From contig WGAA01000012.1 of NCBI GenBank assembly GCA_015489285.1, positions 1 to 9,674 on the forward strand: 9,674 bases of DNA, read 5' to 3'. The notes beneath the pieces are model-generated. The model worked only from the letters and a program-made list of their open reading frames with translations. It was not told the DNA's origin and ran no database searches. Each line of letters starts with the position of its first letter. Position 1 is the stretch's first letter. Shown piece by piece: positions 1-6,083 of the stretch. The translations under genes were made by a program, and so were the position numbers. This stretch comes from Anaerolineae bacterium (GTDB taxonomy: Bacteria; Chloroflexota; Anaerolineae; JAADDB01).

Positions 1-29
1 CGCCTTTCCACCCGCCGCCCTGAGGAAAA

Positions 30-104
30 CCAATCTCTCATCTCCAATCTCCAATCTCTGTCCTCCTCGGAGACTGGAGATTAGAGATTGGAGAACGGAG
101 GAAG
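30..104. repeat. Inverted pair of heptanucleotide repeat blocks upstream of cobQ
   Basis: The left arm (31-58) is a run of degenerate 7-nt units of the type CAATCTC. The right arm (69-103) is a run of units of the type GGAGATT, the reverse-complement motif. Bases 30-45 and 76-91 are reverse complements at 15 of 16 positions, so the transcript could fold into a stem with a 30-nt loop. The right arm runs directly into the cobQ start and contains its Shine-Dalgarno. The rest of 1-104 shows no gene, and no cobalamin riboswitch was recognised in the short upstream stretch visible. Confidence 0.85.
97..101 (+). promoter_or_regulatory. Shine-Dalgarno of cobQ, embedded in the repeat
   Basis: GGAGG lies 3 nt before the ATG at 105 and 6 nt before the in-frame ATG at 108. 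The spacing favours 108 as the true start. The site is part of the right repeat arm, and TCCTCC at 61-66 is perfectly complementary to GGAGGA at 97-102. Confidence 0.65.
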
Positions 105-1637
105 ATGATGGGACGAACGTTGATGGTCCAGGGGACGTTCTCGTCGGCGGGGAAGAGCCTCCTCGTCACCGCGCTGTGCCGCATTTTCGCGCGGCGAGGG
201 TGGCGGGTCGCGCCCTTCAAGGCGCAGAACATGTCCAACAACGCGGCGGTGACCGCGGACGGCGCGGAGATCGGGCGGGCTCAGGCCCTGCAGGCCCGCG
301 CCGCGGGCATCGAGCCCACCGCGGACATGAACCCCATCCTCCTCAAGCCCGAAGCCGACAGCATCGCCCAGGTCGTGGTCCTGGGCAAACCCTGGCGCAG
401 GGTGCGTGCGGGCGAGTACTATCGACACAAACGAGACCTGTGGCCCATCGTCACCGCGGCTCTGGACCGCCTGCGACGGCAGTACGACCTGGTCATCATC
501 GAGGGCGCGGGGAGCCCGGCCGAACTGAACCTCAAGGCGGGCGACATCGTCAACATGCCCGTGGCCCGCTACGCTCGCGCGCCCGTCCTCCTCGTCGGCG
601 ACATCGACCGCGGCGGGATCTTCGCCCAACTCCTGGGCACCCTCTGGCTCCTGGAGCCCGAGGAACAGGCCCTGGTCAAGGGCTTCATCGTCAACAAATT
701 CCGCGGGGATCCCCACCTCTTCACGGATGGCATTCGCATCCTGGAAGAACGCGGCCGTCGTCCCGTCCTCGGCGTCATCCCCTACATCCCCGACCTCCTC
801 CTCCCCGAAGAAGACGCGGCCACCCTCACCAATACCCGATACCCGATGCCCGGTACCCAGTACCCAATATCTAATCCCCAATCTCCCATCTCCATCGCCA
901 TCCTCCACCTCCCCCACATCGCCAACTTCGACGACTTCGATCCCCTGCGCGCGGAACCCGACGTGCACGTGCGCTTCGTCGCCTCGCCCGAGGGCCTGGG
1001 CCACCCCGACGCGATTATCGTTCCAGGCAGCAAGGCCACGGTAGCCGACCTGTTGTGGTTGCGCCGGACGGGGTTGGCGCGCGCGGTGCAGGAGCAGGCG
1101 CGCGCGGGCGTCCCCGTGGTGGGCATCTGCGGCGGCTACCAGATGCTGGGGGGGCGCATCCGCGATCCTCACGGTGTGGAATCGTCTCATCCTGAAGTGG
1201 ATGGACTGGGCCTGTTGCCCGTGGTCACCGCCTTTGCGGGGGAGAAGACCACCTATCGGGCGAGGGCGCGGGTCCGGGGAGGGCCGAGTTGGCTTGCTCC
1301 ACTGGCGGGGATGGAGGTACAGGGGTACGAGATCCACATGGGGCGCACGACGACTTCCTCCCCCTGGTTGGAGATTGTGGAGCGAAACGGGCGCGCCACG
1401 CGCCTGCCCGACGGCGCGGTGAGCGAGGACGGGCGTGTGTGGGGGTGTTACCTGCACGGCCTGTTCGCCAACGACGCGTTCCGTCGTGCTTGGTTGGACA
1501 GCCTGCGCCGTGACGCGCGAGGCGCGCGTCAGGGGATCATTCGGGCCGAAGAACGGCTCGAGGCCTCCCTCGACCACCTGGCGGACGTCGTCGAGCGCGC
1601 GCTGGACATGGCCTACATCGAAGGTTTGTTAGCGTAG
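105..1637 (+). CDS. cobQ: Cobyric acid synthase, glutamine-hydrolysing (CobQ/CbiP)
   Basis: CobQ amidates side chains b, d, e and g of adenosylcobyrinic acid a,c-diamide, using glutamine and ATP, in cytoplasmic cobalamin synthesis. The N-terminal ATPase domain shows a P-loop-like GTFSSAGKS (residues 10-18), the family hallmark NMSNN (42-46), EGAGSPAELNL (133-143), and VGDIDRGGIFAQLLG (164-178). The C-terminal glutamine amidotransferase domain shows PGSKATVADLLWLR (307-320), the nucleophile elbow GICGGYQMLGG with Cys342, YEIHMGR (408-414) and GCYLHGLF with catalytic His451. The length of 510 aa is at the upper end for the family. Residues about 243-263, in the linker between the domains, are encoded by a heptamer repeat and look inserted. 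ATG 108 has better ribosome-binding spacing than 105 and would remove one Met. No other cobalamin gene is in the window; the next gene is convergent. Confidence 0.96.
   Translation: MMGRTLMVQGTFSSAGKSLLVTALCRIFARRGWRVAPFKAQNMSNNAAVTADGAEIGRAQALQARAAGIEPTADMNPILLKPEADSIAQVVVLGKPWRRVRAGEYYRHKRDLWPIVTAALDRLRRQYDLVIIEGAGSPAELNLKAGDIVNMPVARYARAPVLLVGDIDRGGIFAQLLGTLWLLEPEEQALVKGFIVNKFRGDPHLFTDGIRILEERGRRPVLGVIPYIPDLLLPEEDAATLTNTRYPMPGTQYPISNPQSPISIAILHLPHIANFDDFDPLRAEPDVHVRFVASPEGLGHPDAIIVPGSKATVADLLWLRRTGLARAVQEQARAGVPVVGICGGYQMLGGRIRDPHGVESSHPEVDGLGLLPVVTAFAGEKTTYRARARVRGGPSWLAPLAGMEVQGYEIHMGRTTTSSPWLEIVERNGRATRLPDGAVSEDGRVWGCYLHGLFANDAFRRAWLDSLRRDARGARQGIIRAEERLEASLDHLADVVERALDMAYIEGLLA
832..894 (+). 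repeat. Nine in-frame heptanucleotide units inside cobQ
   Basis: Nine consecutive 7-nt units fill exactly 63 bp. They grade from ATACCCG-type at the left to ATCTCCA-type at the right. The last part (878-893) matches 30-45 upstream of the gene at 15 of 16 positions. Because 3 x 7 nt equals 7 codons, the block encodes three 7-residue peptide repeats (pattern x-T/P-R/Q-Y/S-P-M/I-P/S) at residues 243-263. The reading frame stays open through it. It falls in the linker between the ATPase and amidotransferase domains. Confidence 0.88.
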
Positions 1638-1643
1638 AATACT

Positions 1644-1678
1644 CCCCTCCTCTCCAGGCCAAGCTTCAGGAGAAGGGG
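1644..1678. terminator. Weak hairpin between convergent cobQ and aroC
   Basis: Bases 1644-1655 pair with 1669-1678 (five pairs, a 2-nt bulge, five pairs) around a 13-nt loop. The hairpin sits 7 nt after the cobQ stop and 19 nt after the aroC stop. Position suggests a bidirectional terminator. No T-tract follows on either strand, so an intrinsic terminator is unproven. Confidence 0.3.
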
Positions 1679-1696
1679 ATGAGCACAAGGGCCCGT

Positions 1697-2878
1697 TTAG
1701 TCCCCGGCAAAGCGCCAGGTGCGGTTGTCCATCGGAAGGTGGGACAGACGGGCCCGGCGCAACGCGTCGAAGCGGGGCCGGATCTCCTCCATACTATCCC
1801 CGCCCAACTTCTCCAGCAGGGCATCCGCGAGGACGATGGCCAGCATGGCTTCCCCGACTACCGCGGCCCGGGGGACCGCGTTGATATCCGAGCGCTCGTA
1901 TCGGGTCTGGGCCGCCTCCCCCGTCGCCAGATCCACCGACCGCAGGGGGGTCAGGGTCGTACTGATGGGCTTCATCGCCACGCGCACCACGATAGGTTCC
2001 CCCGTGGTGATCCCCCCTTCCAGACCACCGGCCCGATTCGTGCGGCGGACCAGCCGATCCCCCTCGAGGAAGATCTCATCGTGGACCTCGGTGCCCCGGC
2101 GGCGCGCGTTCTCGAACGCGGGCCCGATCTCCAACCCCTTCATCGCGTGGATGCTCAACATGGCCGCGGCAATGCGCGCGGTCAGGCGTCGGTCCCAGTG
2201 GACGTGGGAGCCCAACCCGGGGGGAACACCCAGCGCGACGACCTCGTACACGCCGCCCACCGTGTCCTTCGCCTCCATGACCTCCCGCACCCGCTGCCGC
2301 ATGGCCTCCGCGGCCTCGGGGAGGGGGCAGCGGACGTCGTTCTCCTCGGCCCGGTCGAACCGCTCCTCATAGGGCATGGATTCGGGGATGCGGGCACGAA
2401 CGCCCCCGATCTCCACCACGTAGGAACCGATGCGAATGCCGAACTCCGCGAGGAAGCGTTTGCACACGGCCCCCACGGCCACCCGCATGGTCGTCTCCCG
2501 GGCCGACGCCCGCTCCAGGGCCAGGCGCAACTCCCGGTACCCGTACTTTATCGCCGCGGTCAAGTCCGCGTGCCCCGGGCGGGGGACCGTCATCGGGGGG
2601 ATGTCCCGGTCCTTCCAGTGGGCGTAATCCCGGTTCTCCACGAGCATCGCGATGGGTCCACCCGTCGTCTTCCCGGCCATGACCCCCCCGAGGAAGCGGA
2701 CCCGATCGCGCTCGATGCGCATCCGTCCCCCCGCGCCGTAAGCCCGTTGCCGGCGGGCCAGCTCCACGTCCACATGTTCCGGGTGAAGGGTCAACCCCGC
2801 GACCATGCCTTCCAGGATGGCAACGAGCGCGGGGCCGTGGGATTCACCTGCGGTGAGGAAACGCAATCGGCTGAGCAC
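1697..2878 (-). CDS. aroC: Chorismate synthase
   Basis: AroC converts 5-enolpyruvylshikimate-3-phosphate to chorismate with reduced FMN as cofactor, the last shikimate-pathway step before aromatic amino acids, folate and quinones. The 393-aa protein has the N-terminal signature GESHGPAL with conserved His14, the FMN/substrate region RAYGAGGRM (45-53), RPGHAD with conserved His103, ERASARETTMRVAVGA (122-137), and the C-terminal signature RSDINAVPRAAVVGE (329-343). Length is normal for the family. The start codon is GTG at 2878-2876, read as Met; the sequence onward (LSRLRFLTAGESHG) fits the family start. It follows the phosphatase gene TGA stop by one base (TGA-C-GTG), so the two are surely co-transcribed and probably translationally coupled. 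Confidence 0.97.
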   Translation of the reverse strand: MLSRLRFLTAGESHGPALVAILEGMVAGLTLHPEHVDVELARRQRAYGAGGRMRIERDRVRFLGGVMAGKTTGGPIAMLVENRDYAHWKDRDIPPMTVPRPGHADLTAAIKYGYRELRLALERASARETTMRVAVGAVCKRFLAEFGIRIGSYVVEIGGVRARIPESMPYEERFDRAEENDVRCPLPEAAEAMRQRVREVMEAKDTVGGVYEVVALGVPPGLGSHVHWDRRLTARIAAAMLSIHAMKGLEIGPAFENARRRGTEVHDEIFLEGDRLVRRTNRAGGLEGGITTGEPIVVRVAMKPISTTLTPLRSVDLATGEAAQTRYERSDINAVPRAAVVGEAMLAIVLADALLEKLGGDSMEEIRPRFDALRRARLSHLPMDNRTWRFAGD

Positions 2879-2879
2879 G

Positions 2880-3695
2880 TCAACCCTCCTCCCTTCCGGG
2901 GCGAGCGCGTCCGGGGGCCGTGAAGGCCAGCAGGGTTCGGTGGATGTGGGGATTACCGCAGATGAGGCTGCTCTTGCGCAGCCCCAGGGGTTTGCCGCCC
3001 CAGGACGTCACGACGCCGCCGGCCTCCTCCACGATCAGCGCGGCCGCGGCAAAATCCCAGGGGAACAGGCTGGCGTTGAAATACCCATCCACCCATCCCG
3101 CGGCCACATAGGCAATGCCTAGCGCGGCCGCACCCATCGCCCGCACCGCGTGGGCCTCCCTTCCCACCCGGTTGAGCAGGTTCAAGAGCCCCTCCCGGGC
3201 CTTCCCCCGGGCCCAATCGCACGCCATCAGCGCGCGGGGCAACTCCTGCGTGTTGCTCACCCGCAGGCGGGCGCCGTTCAGCGTCGCCCCGCGGCCCTTG
3301 AGCGCGGCGAACGTGTGCTCCCGCATGGGGTCGTGCACCACGCCGAGGACCGTCGTCCCCTCCAGCCAGAGGGCGATACTCACCGCGAAGGTGGGAAAAC
3401 GGTGGGCGAAATTCGTCGTCCCGTCCAGGGGGTCCACGATCCACGTGGGCTCCTTGATCTCCGGGGGACGCACCCCCTCCTCGCTCCACACGACCGTTCC
3501 GGGGAATTGGCGGCGCAACTCGGTGAGGAGGAACGTGTTCACGGCCAGGTCCGCGTCGCTGACCAGATCCCCCGGCGCCTTCTCCCACACGTTCGCGTGG
3601 GTGCGACTCATGCGGCGCAACAAGCGTCCGGCCTCCTGGGCCACGTGAATGACCCGTTCCAATGTGGATGGACTGTGCAAATCGTGCTGATTCAC
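2880..3695 (-). CDS. Inositol monophosphatase family protein
   Basis: This is a Mg2+-dependent sugar-phosphate phosphatase of the IMPase/FBPase superfamily. With GTG at 3695 as start it has 271 aa, normal for the family. Metal-site motifs are the Glu pair in VVWSEEG (72-73), DPLDGTTNF (88-96) and FPWDFAAAALIVEEAGG (from about 211, Asp214). PGDLVSDADLAVN (41-53) matches the family's upstream helix. The frame is open upstream to an ATG at 3893, but that would run through the promoter region and into the divergent gene. Upstream GGTGA with a 5-nt gap, and a predicted transcript start near 3728, favour GTG 3695; GTG 3704 and TTG 3680 are alternatives. Substrate is not decided by sequence: inositol-1-phosphate, histidinol-phosphate (HisN type), NADP or fructose-1,6-bisphosphate are all possible. 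The aroC partner mildly favours an amino-acid pathway role. Confidence 0.9.
   Translation of the reverse strand: MNQHDLHSPSTLERVIHVAQEAGRLLRRMSRTHANVWEKAPGDLVSDADLAVNTFLLTELRRQFPGTVVWSEEGVRPPEIKEPTWIVDPLDGTTNFAHRFPTFAVSIALWLEGTTVLGVVHDPMREHTFAALKGRGATLNGARLRVSNTQELPRALMACDWARGKAREGLLNLLNRVGREAHAVRAMGAAALGIAYVAAGWVDGYFNASLFPWDFAAAALIVEEAGGVVTSWGGKPLGLRKSSLICGNPHIHRTLLAFTAPGRARPGREEG
2884..2892 (-). promoter_or_regulatory. Shine-Dalgarno of aroC within the upstream gene
   Basis: On the minus strand GGAGGAGGG ends 5 nt before the GTG start; its GGAGG core ends 9 nt before. It lies in the last codons of the phosphatase gene and supports the GTG as the true start. Confidence 0.75.
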
Positions 3696-3734
3696 CTCTC
3701 TCACCGGCTCATCGGAAAGCTCTTCGTGGAAAAC

Positions 3735-3762
3735 AGTATACCCTTTTCTCCCCGTTTGCGAA
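3735..3762 (-). promoter_or_regulatory. Promoter of the phosphatase-aroC operon
   Basis: On the minus strand, -35 TTCGCA (3762-3757, 4 of 6 consensus) and -10 TATACT (3740-3735, 5 of 6) are separated by 16 nt. Transcription would start near 3728, about 33 nt before GTG 3695. Confidence 0.6.
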
Positions 3763-3784
3763 ACTCTGCCGGATCGTTTAGAAT
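3756..3784 (+). promoter_or_regulatory. Promoter of the beta-propeller/Nudix operon
   Basis: -35 TTGCGA (3756-3761, 4 of 6 consensus) and -10 TAGAAT (3779-3784, 5 of 6) have the ideal 17-nt spacing. The -35 box overlaps the -35 of the divergent promoter. Transcription would start near 3791, leaving a leader of about 58 nt. Confidence 0.6.
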
Positions 3785-3834
3785 TTTGTAACGGGCTGCG
3801 AATCGTGGAAAACCCCTTGCGCAACGGACATCGT

Positions 3835-3841
3835 AAAGGAG
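3835..3841 (+). promoter_or_regulatory. Shine-Dalgarno fixing the start at 3849
   Basis: AAAGGAG lies 7 nt before the ATG. An in-frame TAA at 3834-3836 excludes any longer N-terminus, so absence of a signal peptide is not due to a wrong start. Confidence 0.8.
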
Positions 3842-3848
3842 CCAGGTC

Positions 3849-5042
3849 ATGAGCAGAGACGCCCATGCTCAAGAAACCCAACCCAAGCCTCAATCTGCCC
3901 CAGCCCCTCTGCCGTTAGAAGAGATTGTACAGACGGAACCGGCCGACCCTGTGGACGTGTACGTGGACGCGGACGAATGGGCTCCGGAGGAACAGGTCCT
4001 TAGCACCCCCCACCCCCTGCGAAACGTCCACGCGCTCGTCCACCCCGACGGGTCCCTCCACCTGGTGTGGACGAGCAACAACTGGCTCTGGTTTACCCGC
4101 CAGGTCAAGGGGGGATGGGACGAACCGCAACGGGTGTTCGTCGGCACGCAACCCAGCGCGGTCATCGACGCGAAGGGCACGTTACACGTCGTCTTCGCGC
4201 ACAGCTTTGCCGGCCGCTACCAAATATACTACACCCGCTTCGTCGACCCCTACTGGGCTTTCCCCTACGAGATCTCCCGGACCCCGGGGATCTCCCACAA
4301 CCCCCATCTGGCCGTCTCCCGGGACGGCCTTCTCTACGCGGTATGGGAGGACGATACGCCCGGATTCCCCAGCATCTACCACGCGTACAATCCCCAGGGG
4401 TACTGGATCAACGCGCCGGTGCCCGGCGCGCGGGGTTGGCGTCCCGTCATCGCCTTCGACGGGGAGGACCGCTTGCACATGGTGTGGGAGAGTCCTATCC
4501 CCACCGGGTCCGGCGACGACATCTTCCACTCCCAGATGAGCCCGGGGGGATGGACGCTGCCGGAGAACATCTCCGACTCCCCCAAGACGGACTCCTCCAT
4601 TCCCCGCATCGCGGGCGACAAAAACGGGCGGATCCACGTGGTCTGGCAGGAGCAATGGGCGAACCGCTCCGAAGTCGGATATGCCTCGGGCCGTTACGCC
4701 TCCTGGTCCCGTCCCATCGCCCTGACCCGGACGGGACGCAACTACGCGCCCGACATCGTCGTGGATATCCACGGGGCCATCCACGTCCTCTGGCAGGACC
4801 TCAACGTCCTGGCCTACCGCTACTATCCGCCCGGAGAGGAGGGCGGCTGGTACTTCCCCGAAGCCCTGGACCGGCACATCAGCGGCGCGGAGGAAACGGC
4901 CATCACGACCGATTCCCGGGGGCGCATCCACGTCTTCTGGACCCGGAAGGCGGAGGAGGGGTGGGCCCTTTACCACCGATGGCGGGAGAACCCCCTGAAG
5001 CACACACAACACATCCCCCTCGTCCCTGTGGGCGCCTCATGA
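3849..5042 (+). CDS. Beta-propeller-like protein with seven repeats, function unknown
   Basis: I do not recognise a characterised family. The 397-aa protein has a Pro/Ala/Glu-rich N-terminus (about 1-50), then seven copies of a motif of the form D-x-x-G-x-[IL]-H-x-V-W/F at residues 67-74, 107-116, 158-166, 204-213, 257-266, 306-315 and 355-364. Spacing is 40-53 residues, as for propeller blades. Between cores lie aromatic YY/YH turns and W-x-x-P-x-x-I strands (for example GGWTLPENIS at 233-242). This resembles sialidase/BNR-like or YVTN-type propellers; no canonical Asp-box (SxDxGxTW) is evident and no catalytic set can be named. There is no hydrophobic leader, so it should be cytoplasmic, which is unusual for this type. 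Its stop overlaps the Nudix start (ATGA), indicating coupled translation. A binding scaffold is the safest inference. Confidence 0.85.
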   Translation: MSRDAHAQETQPKPQSAPAPLPLEEIVQTEPADPVDVYVDADEWAPEEQVLSTPHPLRNVHALVHPDGSLHLVWTSNNWLWFTRQVKGGWDEPQRVFVGTQPSAVIDAKGTLHVVFAHSFAGRYQIYYTRFVDPYWAFPYEISRTPGISHNPHLAVSRDGLLYAVWEDDTPGFPSIYHAYNPQGYWINAPVPGARGWRPVIAFDGEDRLHMVWESPIPTGSGDDIFHSQMSPGGWTLPENISDSPKTDSSIPRIAGDKNGRIHVVWQEQWANRSEVGYASGRYASWSRPIALTRTGRNYAPDIVVDIHGAIHVLWQDLNVLAYRYYPPGEEGGWYFPEALDRHISGAEETAITTDSRGRIHVFWTRKAEEGWALYHRWRENPLKHTQHIPLVPVGAS

Positions 5043-5584
5043 ACGACCCCCAGGGGCTGACAAGGGGCGCGCACGCGTACCGCGTCGTCCCTCGCGTCCT
5101 GTGCTTCATCCTGCGGGGCGACCGGGTCCTCCTGCAGAAACGGGCCGGGCACAAGCGCCTCTGGCCCAACATGTACAACGGCCTGGGTGGTCACCTGGAG
5201 CCGGGGGAAGACATCCTGGAGGGGCTCTTGCGGGAGATCCGGGAGGAGGGGGGACCGGCCGTGGAGAACGTGCGGCTCCGCGGCATCGTCACCATCGACG
5301 GGGGTGAGAACGGGGGCGTCCTTCTCTTCCTCTTCCTCGCGGACGCGCGGGGGGATGAGGTGGGGCGTTCGGAAGAGGGCGTTCTCGAGTGGGTCCCCCT
5401 CGACGGGGTACACCGGCTCCCCCTGGTCGAGGACGTGGAGGACCTCCTGCCCCGACTTCTGGCCGCGGACAGGGAGGGGATCCTCCTCTTCGGCCATTAT
5501 GCTTACGACGCTGCGGGGAACCTGCGTGCGCGCTGGCGGGAGGGGCTTTCCTCTACTCCAGGCGGAACGTCCACAGGCGGTTAG
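5039..5584 (+). CDS. Nudix hydrolase (MutT-like)
   Basis: Nudix enzymes cleave nucleoside diphosphates linked to another moiety, with Mg2+. The 181-aa protein has the domain at about 14-145. The Nudix box starts at Gly51 (GGHLEPGED) and ends with REIREEGG (65-72); it matches G-x5-E-x7-R-E-U-x-E-E-x-G, with Pro73 in place of the usual final aliphatic residue. The segment RVLCFILRGDRVLLQKRAGH (19-38) resembles 8-oxo-dGTP diphosphatase-like MutT proteins, but substrate cannot be fixed. It starts inside the stop of the propeller gene (ATGA, 4-nt overlap) with no clear own Shine-Dalgarno, so its synthesis probably depends on the upstream gene. The last ~12 residues are Gly/Ser/Thr-rich and lie where the gene overlaps the convergent gtrA-like gene; they are probably an unstructured tail. 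Confidence 0.93.
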   Translation: MNDPQGLTRGAHAYRVVPRVLCFILRGDRVLLQKRAGHKRLWPNMYNGLGGHLEPGEDILEGLLREIREEGGPAVENVRLRGIVTIDGGENGGVLLFLFLADARGDEVGRSEEGVLEWVPLDGVHRLPLVEDVEDLLPRLLAADREGILLFGHYAYDAAGNLRARWREGLSSTPGGTSTGG

Positions 5585-6002
5585 CCCCGAAATTCCAGAA
5601 CAGAACCACCCCGATAGCGATAATCTTCGCCGCGTTGTAATCCCACGGTGCGTCCAGGAAGGGGGTCAACACCTGGTACATCTTCCACAGGATGATGTTG
5701 TTGATGCCCAAACCGATCACGCTCACAACGGCAAACTGGGTCAACTGGGTGTGAACCGGGCGGTCACGCGTCTCCGGGAACGTCCACAACCGGTTCCAGG
5801 TGAAATTGCTGAGGACCGCGGCGGAGAAAGAGATGGTGTTGGCCAGCAAAAGATGCCACCCCAGGACCCCGTGCAACAGGTTCAGGATGCTCAAATCCAC
5901 CACCATGCCCAGGGCGCCCACGAGCGCGAACTTGATGAACCGTTTCACCTCGGGATTCTGAAACGGCGCCGGCAACAGGTTATTGTACCACTCGGACACC
6001 AT
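5553..6002 (-). CDS. GtrA-family four-helix membrane protein
   Basis: GtrA-family (PF04138) proteins are small integral membrane proteins thought to help move polyprenyl-phosphate-linked sugars across the membrane for glycosylation of cell-surface polymers. The 149-aa protein has four hydrophobic segments, about 22-48, 50-66, 87-108 and 122-140. The motif N-F-x-x-N-R-L-W-T-F occurs after helix 2 (66-75) and helix 4 (137-146), showing an internal two-fold repeat. I chose ATG 6002 because AAAGGAG lies 9 nt upstream and the family's usual start (short tail then VKRFIKFALVG) fits. The open frame reaches 6074, but the extra residues translate the ribosome binding and promoter region. No glycosyltransferase neighbour is visible. 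The 3' end overlaps the convergent Nudix gene by 32 bp. Confidence 0.92.
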   Translation of the reverse strand: MVSEWYNNLLPAPFQNPEVKRFIKFALVGALGMVVDLSILNLLHGVLGWHLLLANTISFSAAVLSNFTWNRLWTFPETRDRPVHTQLTQFAVVSVIGLGINNIILWKMYQVLTPFLDAPWDYNAAKIIAIGVVLFWNFGANRLWTFRLE

Positions 6003-6011
6003 GCCTCCTGA

Positions 6012-6018
6012 CTCCTTT
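6012..6018 (-). promoter_or_regulatory. Shine-Dalgarno of the GtrA-family gene
   Basis: AAAGGAG on the minus strand lies 9 nt before ATG 6002. A second AGGAGG directly abuts the ATG and is too close to be the functional site. Confidence 0.65.
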
Positions 6019-6034
6019 CGTGATACCGGGCTCC

Positions 6035-6040
6035 AGTATA
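6035..6040 (-). promoter_or_regulatory. Possible -10 of the GtrA-family gene
   Basis: TATACT on the minus strand (5 of 6 consensus) is identical to the -10 of the phosphatase-aroC promoter. It would give a leader of about 25 nt. No convincing -35 was found 16-18 nt upstream. Confidence 0.35.
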
Positions 6041-6083
6041 CACCAGATCCGCGGATCGCCCGATTTTCCCACAATGACGGGAA

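Noticed and set aside
1..104. Cobalamin riboswitch before cobQ
   Set aside because: The visible leader is mostly heptamer repeat and I see no B12-box-like core; a riboswitch further upstream cannot be excluded.
81..1577. Long minus-strand open frame opposite cobQ (498 aa)
   Set aside because: Composition is that of a GC-rich shadow frame, with no recognisable motif, while the plus strand encodes all CobQ motifs.
1679..2923. Long plus-strand open frame opposite aroC (414 aa)
   Set aside because: It is the antisense of a clear chorismate synthase, rich in His/Pro/Arg typical of a shadow frame.
3696..3893. N-terminal extension of the phosphatase to ATG 3893
   Set aside because: The extra 66 residues translate the divergent promoter region and the start of the opposite gene and resemble nothing in IMPase proteins.
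4182..5012. 276-aa minus-strand open frame opposite the propeller gene
   Set aside because: Shadow of the repeat-bearing plus-strand gene; no start signal and no family features.
3849..5042. Sialidase assignment for the propeller protein
   Set aside because: No canonical Asp-box and no recognisable arginine triad; only the propeller-like repeat pattern is supported.
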